A stretch of DNA of 64,000 nt, taken from Pelosinus sp. IPA-1 (GTDB taxonomy: Bacteria > Bacillota > Negativicutes > DSM-13327). The stretch's first letter is position 1; each line of letters opens with the position of its first letter. The notes beneath the pieces are model-generated. The model saw only the letters and a program-made list of their open reading frames with translations, made no database searches and was not told where the DNA came from. Shown here piece after piece: positions 24,272 through 33,702 of the stretch. The stretch covers positions 186,001 to 250,000 of the forward strand of contig NZ_BSVC01000009.1 of the NCBI RefSeq assembly GCF_030269905.1, in the 5' to 3' direction. The position numbers were made by a program, and so were the translations under genes.

Positions 24272-25270
24272 TTACGTGCTTATAACAGCATTCAACCCTA
24301 AATCGCCATTGCATTCTCTAATAAAATCAATGAAAACATTACTAATGCCAGGGTCAAATTGCTTACCTGCACAATTTTCAATCTCGATTAGAGCTTCTTC
24401 CACACTATGAGGTTCACAATAACATCGTAAGCTAGTCATAGCATCATATGCATCACAAATGGTCAGCATACGGCTAATCCATGGAATATTTTCCCCCTGT
24501 AGGCCACTAGGATACCCTTTTCCATCGTATCGTTCGTGATGATGGCGCACAATCTCTGCCAAGGTGGCAAATTCCTCTACTTCCTTCAAAATATCTGCGC
24601 CTTTACTTGGATGGCGCTTAATTACTTCATATTCTACATCTGTTAGGCGACTTGGCTTATTTAGAATCTCTTCTGAAATTCCAATTTTACCTACATCATG
24701 TACTATACCTGCTAAATATGCCATAGTGACTTCACTTGCAGAAAGCTTCATATATTCTGTTAATCCAACAATGAGGGCAGCAACATTTTCACTATGCTGC
24801 ATAGTGTACAGATCTCTTACGCCAATGGCTTTACAAAATGCCTTTATAATATTCATATTCACGACATTTAATTTATTTTCAAACATTTTAAATTTGTCTA
24901 TCATAATATAATTGCCTACAGCAAACTCAGGCAGACCATTCTCATCTCGCAATAAAAAGGTACTTACTAAAAACCATTTCCCCTCTTGGTTAGGCATATT
25001 TAAATACACCTCGCAAGAGCTAAATTCCTCTCCAGTATCCATTGTCTCAATTAAAGGTCCTTGGTAGCTACCACAACTCTTTTTCTTATTACCGTTATAA
25101 AAAATGTCTAGTATTGATTTATTGATAAACTCTTCTTCACTGATATGCCACATATTGCACAATGCATCGTTTATAAATACAGATTCAAATTCATTATTAA
25201 TGACTAAAACGCCGTGCAGTAACCCCTTCTCGATTATCTCTGCTACACGATAGCGAACGTCTTTTTTCAT
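24272..25270 (-). CDS. PAS-HD-GYP protein, predicted c-di-GMP phosphodiesterase
   Basis: A 332-residue cytoplasmic protein. A PAS-like sensor occupies about residues 10-135 (GVLVINNEFESVFINDAL). The C-terminal HD-GYP domain is complete: HSENVAALIVGL, HDVGKIGISEEIL and HHHERYDGKGYPSGL, ending with CDAYDAMTS. All metal and GYP residues are present, so c-di-GMP hydrolysis is likely. I place the start at ATG 25270, where AGAGGAG lies 10 bases upstream; the GTG at 25309, which adds a cysteine-rich MSCEKCCKRS segment, has no ribosome-binding site. It stands alone between serS and a divergent permease gene. Confidence 0.9.
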   Translation of the reverse strand: MKKDVRYRVAEIIEKGLLHGVLVINNEFESVFINDALCNMWHISEEEFINKSILDIFYNGNKKKSCGSYQGPLIETMDTGEEFSSCEVYLNMPNQEGKWFLVSTFLLRDENGLPEFAVGNYIMIDKFKMFENKLNVVNMNIIKAFCKAIGVRDLYTMQHSENVAALIVGLTEYMKLSASEVTMAYLAGIVHDVGKIGISEEILNKPSRLTDVEYEVIKRHPSKGADILKEVEEFATLAEIVRHHHERYDGKGYPSGLQGENIPWISRMLTICDAYDAMTSLRCYCEPHSVEEALIEIENCAGKQFDPGISNVFIDFIRECNGDLGLNAVIST

Positions 25271-25467
25271 TTGTGGCAAACTCCTCTTACAGCATTTTTC
25301 ACAACTCACCTACACAAGCAGCTCACTATTATAAGCTAAAACCCTACGACATAACTTTTCTACATCTACATATTGGAATTCCATGTTTTTTTTATATTTC
25401 CTGCATAATATCCCACTTTTTTACATATGAAAAAGTAAAACAGTATTGGAACTGAAGGAGTGATGCA

Positions 25468-26523
25468 ATGTCCTCTCATCAACTCATGCGGATCGCTAGG
25501 ATTTCGGCTACCTATGCTGGTACTATCATGGGTGCTGGCTTTGCCTCTGGGCAAGAGCTCACCCAGTTTTTTGTTGTTTATGGCAATATGGGATTAGTAG
25601 GTTTATTGGTAACATGCTGTTTGTTCGCGTTGCTGGGCAGTACACTTTTGGAAATCAGTTACTCAATCAGAGCTACAAGTTATCATCATATATTATATTA
25701 TGTCTGCGGCAAGAAAATTGGTACCGCATTAGATCTTTTTGTAACAATTTTTCTCTTCGGTGTACTTACCATTATGCTAGCAGCGGCTGGCACCTTATTC
25801 CGAGATACTCTGACTATATCTTATAGCCTTGGAGCAAGTCTTATGGCCCTTTGTCTCACCCTTACAACCCTATACGGACTTACTGGAATAACGAATGCTA
25901 ATCTTATTATCACTCCACTACTAGCTATTATCACAATCTACATTGGAATTTACTCACTCTCTTATCACGAATGGGACATAGCCCTCGTCCAAGCACCACC
26001 TAGAGCAGCAAATTTGCCTGTTTCAAACTGGCTGATTTCTAGCCTACTTTATCTTTCCTATAACTTGGTGATGAGTGCCACTCTATTAGCACCTTTAGGA
26101 TCTCGCATTTCTGAGCGTTCTATCCGTATTGCTGGCAGCATTGTTGGCAGTATCTTATTATTGTCACTAGCAGGTCTGATTACAGTAGTCGTTCTCGTTC
26201 ACTATCCCTTATCCTTAGATTATGAAATACCGATGCTCTATATAGCTGAATCTCAGCATACACTACATCATATGGCTTATATTTTTATCTTCGCGGCTGC
26301 CATGTATACCACGGGCCTGGCAAGCCTATATGGATGTATAACTAAACTGACTGCTGCCACCGGACTATCTACAACAGTCAGCTTACTACTTATAATTTTA
26401 CTTGCTTTACTGCTCAGTCATGTTGGTTTTACTGCCCTTATTGCTATTATCTTCCCGCTTTTTGGTTATACAACCTTATGGTTTACTTGTCGATTGCTTT
26501 ATTTATCTTTCTTCCCCAAATAA
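25468..26523 (+). CDS. YkvI-family membrane protein
   Basis: A 351-residue polytopic membrane protein with about 10 helices. The N-terminal segment TYAGTIMGAGFASGQELTQF is the mark of the YkvI family, which belongs to the LeuT-fold amino-acid transporter superfamily; the broken first helix (GAGFASGQE) would form the substrate site. The substrate is unknown. The start follows GAAGGAGTG by a few bases. Its last 25 bases overlap the end of the convergent thioredoxin-reductase-like gene, so the two transcripts are antisense at their 3' ends and no terminator separates them. Confidence 0.85.
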   Translation: MSSHQLMRIARISATYAGTIMGAGFASGQELTQFFVVYGNMGLVGLLVTCCLFALLGSTLLEISYSIRATSYHHILYYVCGKKIGTALDLFVTIFLFGVLTIMLAAAGTLFRDTLTISYSLGASLMALCLTLTTLYGLTGITNANLIITPLLAIITIYIGIYSLSYHEWDIALVQAPPRAANLPVSNWLISSLLYLSYNLVMSATLLAPLGSRISERSIRIAGSIVGSILLLSLAGLITVVVLVHYPLSLDYEIPMLYIAESQHTLHHMAYIFIFAAAMYTTGLASLYGCITKLTAATGLSTTVSLLLIILLALLLSHVGFTALIAIIFPLFGYTTLWFTCRLLYLSFFPK

Positions 26524-27365
26524 GAAATGGCACTTAATACGGCTACCAAGCCCTCACCAGTAGCCTTTGCAATTTGCCATGGTTTTCCCGTGCAGTCCCC
26601 TGCTGCAAAAACTCCTGGTATGCTTGTTGACATATCACGATTGACTTTAATCACTTCACCTTCTAATGCAAGGCCTGGCAATACGTTTTCTACAGGGTCA
26701 GACATCCGAATAATAAATACACCATGAACAGATAATTCTTCTTTATTCACTTGTAGCTTTTGTACTACTACATCACCTGTAATTGCCTCCGGCTTTTCAT
26801 TCAGTATTTTGATCTCTGAACGCAAAGTAGGCACTTCCTTATATTGAGGTAAGTAGTATACTGTGCGGCATAATTCGCTTAAATATTCTGCTTCATGTTC
26901 CCCCTCTGCCGTATAAGATATCACAGCTACATCTTTCCCCTTATACATCATGCCATCACAAGTAGCACAATAACTTACACCCTTCCCTAAAAATTCTTTT
27001 TCACCTTGGAATATAGTAGTAGCAACTACCCCAGTAGCAATAATTACACTTCGCGCTTGATAAGTTGCCTTTGGTGATACCAAGGTAAAAATACCTTCTC
27101 CAGGGAAAATATTAACGACTTTTTCTTTAATAATTGTTGGGTTATGAGCGGAACAATGAGCCAAAAATTGCTGCATCATCCCTTGTCCAGTAATTTGAGG
27201 TACTCCTAAATAATTATCTACAATATGGGCCTTTTGTAGTTTTAGACTGAAATCCATATGCTCAAAAATGGCAACATTCTTATTGCGAATTCTTCCAGTA
27301 AGGGCTGCAGATAATCCCGCCGGACCTCCGCCAATTATGGCAATATCAAAAATTTCACTAGACAT
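26499..27365 (-). CDS. Thioredoxin-reductase-like flavoprotein lacking NADPH motifs
   Basis: A 288-residue FAD protein of the thioredoxin reductase fold. The FAD motif is IAIIGGGPAGLSAAL, the redox disulfide is C133-C136 in CATCDG, and the C-terminal FAD site is GVFAAGDCTG. In the middle domain the usual GGGDSA nucleotide motif reads ISYTAEGE (about 149-156) and the usual HRRxxxR is YYLPQYK, so NADPH binding looks lost. Clostridial ferredoxin-dependent flavin thioredoxin reductases have the same losses, so ferredoxin may be the donor here (inference). It could instead be a TrxB relative with another partner. No thioredoxin gene is adjacent. Confidence 0.85.
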   Translation of the reverse strand: MSSEIFDIAIIGGGPAGLSAALTGRIRNKNVAIFEHMDFSLKLQKAHIVDNYLGVPQITGQGMMQQFLAHCSAHNPTIIKEKVVNIFPGEGIFTLVSPKATYQARSVIIATGVVATTIFQGEKEFLGKGVSYCATCDGMMYKGKDVAVISYTAEGEHEAEYLSELCRTVYYLPQYKEVPTLRSEIKILNEKPEAITGDVVVQKLQVNKEELSVHGVFIIRMSDPVENVLPGLALEGEVIKVNRDMSTSIPGVFAAGDCTGKPWQIAKATGEGLVAVLSAISYLGKKDK

Positions 27366-27439
27366 TTGCTATTCCTCCTGCCTTTTTAAAATTCCCCTCT
27401 TACATCCTTATAGAAATCTAGATGGAAGGTTGTGATAGT

Positions 27440-27736
27440 ATGTATAATTATAAACTTATGCGCCTTGAATACAGACCTTTGTTCTACTTAATGTTTATTG
27501 GTGGAATATGCACAGGAAGTCTTGTTGGTATAACCTTCGGCCTGCTAGATAGAAGTTCCTTTGGCATATTAGGTGGTGCTTTCATTACATTACTGGCTGG
27601 TCTAGCTTCCGGCATACTTGCTCTCATCTATACGGCTGTTTTTAATACACTAGCGCCTGCTATTGGTGGCATCTCTATTCATATAGTGCCTTCACCCACC
27701 CCTGAAACTAAACCAAAAATGGATATGCCAACTTAA
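27440..27736 (+). CDS. Small membrane protein
   Basis: A 98-residue protein that I do not recognise, with two strongly hydrophobic stretches (LFYLMFIGGICTGSLVGITF and ILGGAFITLLAGLASGILAL) joined by a short loop, then a third mildly hydrophobic part and a proline/lysine-rich C-terminus. It probably spans the membrane two or three times. ATG 27440 is preferred because GGAAGG lies 10 bases upstream; the ATG at 27422 overlaps that site. It is followed by a bidirectional terminator shared with serC. Confidence 0.65.
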   Translation: MYNYKLMRLEYRPLFYLMFIGGICTGSLVGITFGLLDRSSFGILGGAFITLLAGLASGILALIYTAVFNTLAPAIGGISIHIVPSPTPETKPKMDMPT

Positions 27737-27772
27737 CATTCTTATATTATTTTGCCAAATTTTATATAGATG

Positions 27773-27811
27773 AAAAGCGGGATACAGGTTACCCTGTACT
27801 CCCGCTTTTTT
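27773..27811. terminator. Bidirectional terminator
   Basis: Stem AAAAGCGGGATACAGG with CCTGTACTCCCGCTTTT around a TTA-type loop (one mismatch) lies between convergent genes, with T on one strand and A on the other. Confidence 0.85.
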
Positions 27812-27828
27812 ATTTTTCTTTTTATAGT

Positions 27829-28917
27829 CTACCCATTTTTTTGTTGAAAATTCAGCATAAATTGTTCTAATGCACGGCATCCTTCTACTGTCATTGCATT
27901 GTATATGGATGCTCGTAATCCACCAACTGAACGGTGCCCTTTAAGGCCTATGAGGCCAGCCTTTTCTGCTTGGCTTGCAAAGGTCTTTTCCAGTTCTTCA
28001 CTAGGCAAACGAAAGGTAATATTCATTAAAGAGCGACTGTCTTTTTGCGCATGACCTCGGTAATAACCGCCACTTTGATCTATGGCATTATAGATCAGAC
28101 TGGCTTTTTCTACATTGCGTTTCTCAATTGCTGCTAAGCCGCCTTGTCCTTTTAGCCATTGCAATACCAAATTGAGTATGTATACAGAAAAAGCAGGTGG
28201 TGTATTATACAAAGAATCGTTCTTAGCGTGTGTTTCATAGCGCATCATCGTAGGAATATCCTTTGGATTATTCTCTAGCAGCTCCTTGCGTGCAATAACA
28301 ACTGTTACCCCTGAAGGCCCTAAATTCTTTTGAGCTCCGGCATAAATCAGCGAAAATTTTTCCGCATCAAAAGGTTTATTTAAGATATCAGAGGACATAT
28401 CGGCAATCAGAGGTGCTTGCCCAAAGGAAGGAAAGTCCTGCCACTGGGTACCAAAAATCGTATTATTTGAGGTAATATGAACATAGGCCGGGTTTTCGCT
28501 TAATTGAATCTCGCCGATTTTGGGGATACGTTTATAATTGTCTTCCCCAGTAGTCGCCGCTATGTGTGTATTTCCAAATAGTTTGGCTTCTTTAAGAGCC
28601 TTTTCGGACCAAGCTCCTGTTAAGATATAGTCTGCAGTGCGCCCTTGAGGCAAGAAATTCATCGGTATCATCGCAAATTGAGTACTAGCTCCTCCTTGGA
28701 GGAATAGAACTCGGTAATTATCGCCGAGTCCTAATAGTTCTTTTAACGTTGCTTCAGCTTCCCGATTTACCGCTTCATAGGCTTTAGAACGATGACTGGT
28801 CTCGAGTATAGACATACCAGTTTCCTGATAGTTTAAAAATTCAGCTTGAGCTTGTTTTAATACTTCTATCGGCAATGCAGCTGGACCCGCATTAAAGTTA
28901 AAAACGCGATGAGTCAA
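27829..28917 (-). CDS. serC: Phosphoserine aminotransferase
   Basis: PLP enzyme converting 3-phosphohydroxypyruvate and glutamate to phosphoserine. The 362-residue protein starts MTHRVFNFNAGPAALP, the usual N-terminus of SerC, and has the PLP-lysine region IYAGAQKNLGPSGVTVVI and the C-terminal GHRSVGGLRASIYNAM. The start is TTG at 28917: GGGAGGA lies 7 bases upstream and is formed by the last codons of the preceding gene, whose stop is one base away, so translation is probably coupled. It is the last gene of serA-DUF1015-serC. Confidence 0.95.
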   Translation of the reverse strand: MTHRVFNFNAGPAALPIEVLKQAQAEFLNYQETGMSILETSHRSKAYEAVNREAEATLKELLGLGDNYRVLFLQGGASTQFAMIPMNFLPQGRTADYILTGAWSEKALKEAKLFGNTHIAATTGEDNYKRIPKIGEIQLSENPAYVHITSNNTIFGTQWQDFPSFGQAPLIADMSSDILNKPFDAEKFSLIYAGAQKNLGPSGVTVVIARKELLENNPKDIPTMMRYETHAKNDSLYNTPPAFSVYILNLVLQWLKGQGGLAAIEKRNVEKASLIYNAIDQSGGYYRGHAQKDSRSLMNITFRLPSEELEKTFASQAEKAGLIGLKGHRSVGGLRASIYNAMTVEGCRALEQFMLNFQQKNG

Positions 28918-28918
28918 T

Positions 28919-30172
28919 TTAATTCCTCCCATTTAATAAATGTACTACAATAGCATCCCTAAGTTTTGGCTCAAACCAAGTAGACTTAGGTGGCATAATT
29001 TGTCCTGAATCCGCAATCGCCATTAATTCCTTGGTAGACGTTGGGAACATGGAGAAAGCAACCGCATACTCACCACTGTCTACTAACCTTTCCAATTCCG
29101 CCATACCGCGAATTCCACCCACAAAATCAATGCGTTTATCCGTCCGAAGGTTTCCAATTCCAAGAATAGGTGCTAAAAGATTGTTTTGTAAGATGCTTAC
29201 ATCTAACTTATCTACAGGATCATTCTCATCATAGGTACCTGGATTGGCCACCAGCTTATACCAGGCCTTATTAATGTACATGCCAAAGTAATGAGGATAC
29301 TCGGCTTTACACGATATTCTAGTGCATGGGTTAATGGTAAACTTTTCTTGAATTTTTTCTAATAGCTCCTGCTCGGTTAAGCCGTTTAAATCTTTTACCA
29401 CTCGATTGTAATCCATAATCTTCGTCATTGTATGAGGAATGATTACAGCAAGGAATTTAGCATATTCCTCTTCTCCTGTATGATCTGGATTTTTTTCTTT
29501 GTAGGTATCATACACCCTTGCTGCAGCAGCCGAGCGATGATGGCCATCAGCAATGTATAAAGTTCCAATGCGAGCAAAGGCTTGCTCAATGGATTTAATC
29601 TTAGCTGCATCATCCACAACATATAAGGTATGACGAATTTCATCCTCTGTCTGGAAATCATAAACTGGTTGTTTTGTCATACACTGAGCTAGTACAGCAT
29701 TAATATGATCATCTGCTTTGTAAGTAACGAATACAGCTCCTGTTTGAGCCTCCGTCGCCATTATATTATTCACTCGATCTTGTTCTTTATCTGGCCGAGT
29801 TAATTCATGTTTCTTAATAATGTTATTTTTATACTCTTCTACGGATAAAGCAGCCACTAATCCTACCTGATTGTGAGAGCCCATCTGTTGTTTGTAAATG
29901 TAAAAACACGGTTTTTCATCTTGTACCAAAACACCTTTTGCAATAAAATCCTTAAGATTTTCAGCTGCCTTTTCATATACGGCTTCCGAATATGGACTAA
30001 CATCAGGAGCAAGATCTACTTCGGATTTTGTAATCCTTAAAAAACTATATTCATTTTTTGTGGTAATCGCTCTTGCCTCATTCGAATCCATTACATCATA
30101 GGGTAAAGAGACAACCTTATCTGCCAGTTCAGGTACCGGTCTTAATCCACAAAAAGGTTTTACAATTGCCAT
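28919..30172 (-). CDS. DUF1015-family protein in the serine operon
   Basis: A 417-residue soluble protein of the DUF1015 family, with no established function that I can name with certainty. Conserved stretches are KPFCGLRPVPELADKVVSLP at the start, KKHELTRPDKEQDR near residue 140 and LYIADGHHRSAAAARVY near residue 205. The DGHHR core resembles the phosphate-binding motif of ParB/SerK-type nucleotidyl and serine-kinase folds. It lies 13 bases after serA and one base before serC, so a role in serine or phosphoserine metabolism is suggested by context (inference). The ribosome-binding site is AGGAGG. Confidence 0.88.
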   Translation of the reverse strand: MAIVKPFCGLRPVPELADKVVSLPYDVMDSNEARAITTKNEYSFLRITKSEVDLAPDVSPYSEAVYEKAAENLKDFIAKGVLVQDEKPCFYIYKQQMGSHNQVGLVAALSVEEYKNNIIKKHELTRPDKEQDRVNNIMATEAQTGAVFVTYKADDHINAVLAQCMTKQPVYDFQTEDEIRHTLYVVDDAAKIKSIEQAFARIGTLYIADGHHRSAAAARVYDTYKEKNPDHTGEEEYAKFLAVIIPHTMTKIMDYNRVVKDLNGLTEQELLEKIQEKFTINPCTRISCKAEYPHYFGMYINKAWYKLVANPGTYDENDPVDKLDVSILQNNLLAPILGIGNLRTDKRIDFVGGIRGMAELERLVDSGEYAVAFSMFPTSTKELMAIADSGQIMPPKSTWFEPKLRDAIVVHLLNGRN

Positions 30173-30185
30173 AATTTTTTTCCTC

Positions 30186-31772
30186 CTATACTACACAAAA
30201 ATTAATCATTTTCGCCCCTAATATTCCATCCACTGCTTTTATCTTTAACATAACGGCTGCTGGAACATCGGAGTCTACGCCCATAACCATGATATTCGTT
30301 CCTTTTTCCTCAGTACGCCCCACTTGCATACTATGAATATTAATTCCATCACTTCCCAAAATCGTGCCCACATGACCAATGATGCCTGGACGATTCAAAT
30401 GAAGACCGACAATTAACCATCCTTGTGGATCTACATCGACTCGGTATCCATCAATCATAACAATACGTCCTTCTTGATGACCGAATAAAGTCCCCGCCAC
30501 AACATGAGTTTTTTTGTCTGTATGGACTCTTACTGTAATCAAATTAGCAAAATTAGCTGTTTCTTTGCTTTTTACTTCCCGCACCTTAATACCACGAGAT
30601 TTAGCAACACCTGGAGCATTCACATAATTAATATGTTCTGTCAAAATGGAGTTTAGCAAGCCTTTAATCATTGCTGTTGTCAGCATTTTTGTGTCTACTT
30701 CGCTAATCTCTCCATTGTATTCTACATCTACTGCTGTAATACGGCCTTCTGCCAAGTTAATAGCCAAGCACCCCATCTTTTCCGCCAAATTAAAGTAAGG
30801 ACGAATGACTTCTAGCACATGTGACTGAATTGGTGCCATATTAACTGCTGTTGCGATAGGTTCCCCTTTTAATGCCGCGATAATACCCTTTGCTACGTCT
30901 ACAGCTACACCAACTTGTGCTTCTGCAGTAGACGCTCCTAAATGAGGTGTTACAATCACCTTATCTAATTTTAGCAATGGATTTTCTGGATCAACGGGTT
31001 CTTTTTCAAACACATCAATTGCCGCCCCTGCTACAATACCTTCTTCCACAGCTTTAGCCAAATCTCCTTCATGGATTACGCCGCCACGAGCACAGTTCAC
31101 AATCCGTACCCCAGGTTTCATTTTCGCAAAACTTTCTTTATTTAAAAGATACTTTGTTTCTGCTGTAAAGGGTAAATGTAAAGTAATAAAATCAGCAACT
31201 GGAAAAATTTCTTCCAATTCCAATAACTGAATACCCATGGCAGTCGCTTGATTTGCACTAACAAATGGGTCATAAGCTACAACATTCATCTCCATAGCCA
31301 AAGCTCTTTTGGCTACACCCGTACCGATACGTCCTAAGCCAAGAATCCCCAGTGTTTTACCACGCATTTCAACTCCCATTAACTTGCTGCGCATCCATTG
31401 TCCGTCCTTCATGCTAGCGTGAGCTTGGGGGACGTTGCGAGCTAGAGCGAGCATCATAGCCATGGTATGCTCCGTTGCTGCTATCGTATTGCCTTCAGGA
31501 GCGTTAAGTACTACAATGCCTTTCTGAGTTGCTGCTTCTACATCTATGTTGTCAACACCGACTCCAGCACGACCAATCACTTTCAAGTTAGCAGCTGCCT
31601 CAATTACTGCTTTAGTAACCTTGGTCTCGCTGCGTACAACTAAAGCATCATATTCGGGAATAATACGAATTAATTCCTCTATCGGTAGTTTTATTTTAAC
31701 ATCTACCTCATATTCCTTTTGTAATAACTCTACACCTTGAGCTGAAACAGGATCACTCACTAATATTTTCAT
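30186..31772 (-). CDS. serA: D-3-phosphoglycerate dehydrogenase
   Basis: First enzyme of serine synthesis, oxidising 3-phosphoglycerate with NAD+. The 528-residue protein is the long form: catalytic and NAD domains ([31 protein letters not shown] near 145; [24 protein letters not shown]), an intervening substrate-binding domain (about 320-450) and a C-terminal ACT domain ([20 protein letters not shown]) that usually binds serine for feedback inhibition. The start at 31772 follows ATGGAGGGG; the ATG at 31787 overlaps that site. It is first in the operon and lies behind a T-box leader. Confidence 0.97.
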   Translation of the reverse strand: MKILVSDPVSAQGVELLQKEYEVDVKIKLPIEELIRIIPEYDALVVRSETKVTKAVIEAAANLKVIGRAGVGVDNIDVEAATQKGIVVLNAPEGNTIAATEHTMAMMLALARNVPQAHASMKDGQWMRSKLMGVEMRGKTLGILGLGRIGTGVAKRALAMEMNVVAYDPFVSANQATAMGIQLLELEEIFPVADFITLHLPFTAETKYLLNKESFAKMKPGVRIVNCARGGVIHEGDLAKAVEEGIVAGAAIDVFEKEPVDPENPLLKLDKVIVTPHLGASTAEAQVGVAVDVAKGIIAALKGEPIATAVNMAPIQSHVLEVIRPYFNLAEKMGCLAINLAEGRITAVDVEYNGEISEVDTKMLTTAMIKGLLNSILTEHINYVNAPGVAKSRGIKVREVKSKETANFANLITVRVHTDKKTHVVAGTLFGHQEGRIVMIDGYRVDVDPQGWLIVGLHLNRPGIIGHVGTILGSDGINIHSMQVGRTEEKGTNIMVMGVDSDVPAAVMLKIKAVDGILGAKMINFCVV

Positions 31773-31854
31773 TCTATACCCCTCCATATTTTATGAATTA
31801 AAATTTAACTATTTTCAACGTGAACAGAAAGCATTTTGTCTTAAAAAGAAATAA

Positions 31855-32079
31855 AAAAATCCCTCATCCCATAACAGGGACGAGAGATATTCCCGCGTTG
31901 CCACCCAAATTGCCATAACAGCCAACTCTAATCGCTATATCGGGCGACACCCGTCATAATTCATCATTAGCCACTCCAGGGCGGAACCATTTGCCAAAAT
32001 GACCGACTTCCACCATCCGTCGGTTCTCTGTACATTCTGCACACTTAGCTTCCCTTTCATCATGTTCAACTATCAATTT
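31855..32079 (-). promoter_or_regulatory. T-box leader of the serA operon, probably serine-specific
   Basis: The leader carries the T-box antiterminator sequence GGGTGGCAACGCGGG (31906-31892) followed by a terminator with stem ATCTCTCGTCCC/GGGATGAGGGAT (31888-31859) and a T tract. Upstream, a stem I-like region contains AGAGAACCGAC with GTCGGT and ends GGTTCCGCCCTGGAGTGG. By spacing to GGAG the likely specifier codon is TCC (31985-31983), a serine codon. Uncharged tRNA-Ser would therefore switch on serA-DUF1015-serC. The specifier is inferred by position only. Confidence 0.85.
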
Positions 32080-32085
32080 AAACAT

Positions 32086-32114
32086 ATTATATTTTATCGC
32101 CAGATTAAAGTCAA
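32086..32114 (-). promoter_or_regulatory. Promoter of the serA T-box operon
   Basis: On the minus strand TTGACT (32114-32109), a 17-base spacer and TATAAT (32091-32086) put the transcript start near 32079, just before the T-box. Confidence 0.85.
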
Positions 32115-32327
32115 GTGTATTTTTACAGAAAACATTTCTTTCAAATAGTATCTATTTTCTTGTTTTATACAAGCTAACTGTTAAGCAAAATGGTGAAATG
32201 AAATCAAGAAGTTAACTGGTCTTTATTGACAGGGCAATGGGTTTTAAGTCAGAATAGAAGAACCTAGTATTTATCATCTGATAAAAATATAGACTAAATT
32301 TAGCAAAAATCCGTGGGAGGTTTATTC

Positions 32328-32834
32328 ATGAGTACAGAAATATCCTATAACGAACACGCTAAGGAAGTTACCGAAATACTAAGCAAAGGAGCCTTTTTAA
32401 CTACTATGGTTGACGGAAAAGTTAATACTATGACAATCGCCTGGGGTAGTATTGGCTTCATGTGGGGCAAACCTGTTTTCATGGCAATGGTAAGACCGTC
32501 TCGCTATACCTATGAGTGTCTCGAAAAAAGCCAGGAATTTACCGTCAGCATCCCTTTTAAAGATATGAGCGCAGCATTAGGAGTCGCAGGTTCTAAGTCC
32601 GGCAGAGATCTAGATAAGTTAGCAGCCGCTAATTTAAAGACGATTCCTGGCAAAAAAATATCCACTCCTGTAATTGCAAATTGCGGTTTACACTACGAAT
32701 GCAAAGTAGTGTATAAACAAGAAATGGTACAGGATCAACTGGCCGCTGACTTAAACGAAAAATGGTATCCTACTGGCAACTACCATACCCTTTATTTCGG
32801 TGAAATTCTAGCTACCCACTTAGACGAAAAGTAA
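32328..32834 (+). CDS. Flavin reductase-like FMN-binding protein
   Basis: A 168-residue protein of the flavin reductase/flavoredoxin superfamily, which binds FMN and moves electrons or reduces flavins. Family features are GAFLTTMVDGKVNTMTIAW, KPVFMAMVRPSRYTYECL and FTVSIPF, followed by the loop region GSKSGRDLDKL. The partner and substrate are unknown. ATG 32328 is chosen because GGGAGG ends 7 bases upstream; the GTG at 32313 overlaps it. It forms a single-gene unit with a terminator 60 bases downstream. Confidence 0.85.
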   Translation: MSTEISYNEHAKEVTEILSKGAFLTTMVDGKVNTMTIAWGSIGFMWGKPVFMAMVRPSRYTYECLEKSQEFTVSIPFKDMSAALGVAGSKSGRDLDKLAAANLKTIPGKKISTPVIANCGLHYECKVVYKQEMVQDQLAADLNEKWYPTGNYHTLYFGEILATHLDEK

Positions 32835-32890
32835 ATCAGTATAAACTTTTTGACCCAGAAAGTAAATAATACATCTCTTAATATACAATT

Positions 32891-32930
32891 AAAAGTAGAC
32901 TTGGCGCGTGTTCGTCAAGTCTACTTTTTT
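32891..32930. terminator. Terminator between convergent genes
   Basis: AAAAGTAGACTTG and CAAGTCTACTTTT form a 13-bp stem around about 12 bases, with T on the plus strand and A on the other, so it can serve both the flavin reductase-like gene and the DUF2225 gene. Confidence 0.85.
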
Positions 32931-32948
32931 ACGTAACTCTTATCCTTG

Positions 32949-33635
32949 TTATTTCGCAGGGACTTTTGCTTTCGCTGCTGCTCGCATATCCTGCCAAACG
33001 TCACGAGCTAAATCGGCAATCCGTTTTTCCTCTCTAGCTTGTGGGCTACTCACTACCTTACTAAGATATAATAATGCCTTCTCATTTGCTCCCGTTCGCC
33101 TTAACAATTCCGCCGCAAGATACGTAATCGTTAACTCCGACATAGGGCCTACTGGCATACTTTCCTTTGCCAAGGTTTTTTCATAATATGCAGCAGCCTT
33201 TGCCAGGATGACTTTTTCTTCCTCTTCTTGCCCAGCTTCTCGGTACAGCCACCCTAATCTTAAATGCAGACCAGCCAATCGACTAGCAGGGCTTGCTGCC
33301 AATTCTGCACACAAAATCGCTAATTGATAACTAACAACTGCCTGTTCTCTAGTTCTAGTACCACTTAAATCAATGCTCACATTTCTTTCCGAAAAAAATT
33401 TTCGGATTCGTTCTGCCGCCGCAGGTACAATCTCATCAAAATAAGTGTCTTGTGCCGCATAGCTACAATGAGGACAAAACCAAACTGCATAATAATAAGG
33501 ATTTACATTCTTATACTGACAGCAAAAGTCAGTGTCTTGTTTAATCATATCTAATCGTGAACGTACACGTGTTACTTTGATTTTTTTTTCGCAAATAGGG
33601 CAGTCCTTTTCTACTGTAAATAAAGCATCTAACAC
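32949..33635 (-). CDS. DUF2225 family protein
   Basis: A 228-residue protein matching the DUF2225 family. The N-terminus has two CxxC pairs (CPICEKK near residue 14 and CPHCSYAAQD near 54), likely a zinc site, with the conserved YAVWFCPHC stretch. The rest is helical with TPR-like pairs (LAGLHLRLGWLYREAGQ; ELLRRTGANEKALLYL), suggesting protein binding. The start is GTG, supported by TGGAGTG 8 bases upstream. Function is not established. It follows cydC by 67 bases on the same strand and may be read through from it. Confidence 0.82.
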   Translation of the reverse strand: MLDALFTVEKDCPICEKKIKVTRVRSRLDMIKQDTDFCCQYKNVNPYYYAVWFCPHCSYAAQDTYFDEIVPAAAERIRKFFSERNVSIDLSGTRTREQAVVSYQLAILCAELAASPASRLAGLHLRLGWLYREAGQEEEEKVILAKAAAYYEKTLAKESMPVGPMSELTITYLAAELLRRTGANEKALLYLSKVVSSPQAREEKRIADLARDVWQDMRAAAKAKVPAK

Positions 33636-33702
33636 GATTTTTTCACTCCATATCCTATCATAAATACTTCTTTATTTTACTACCTATTATTTTCCTATAC
33701 TA

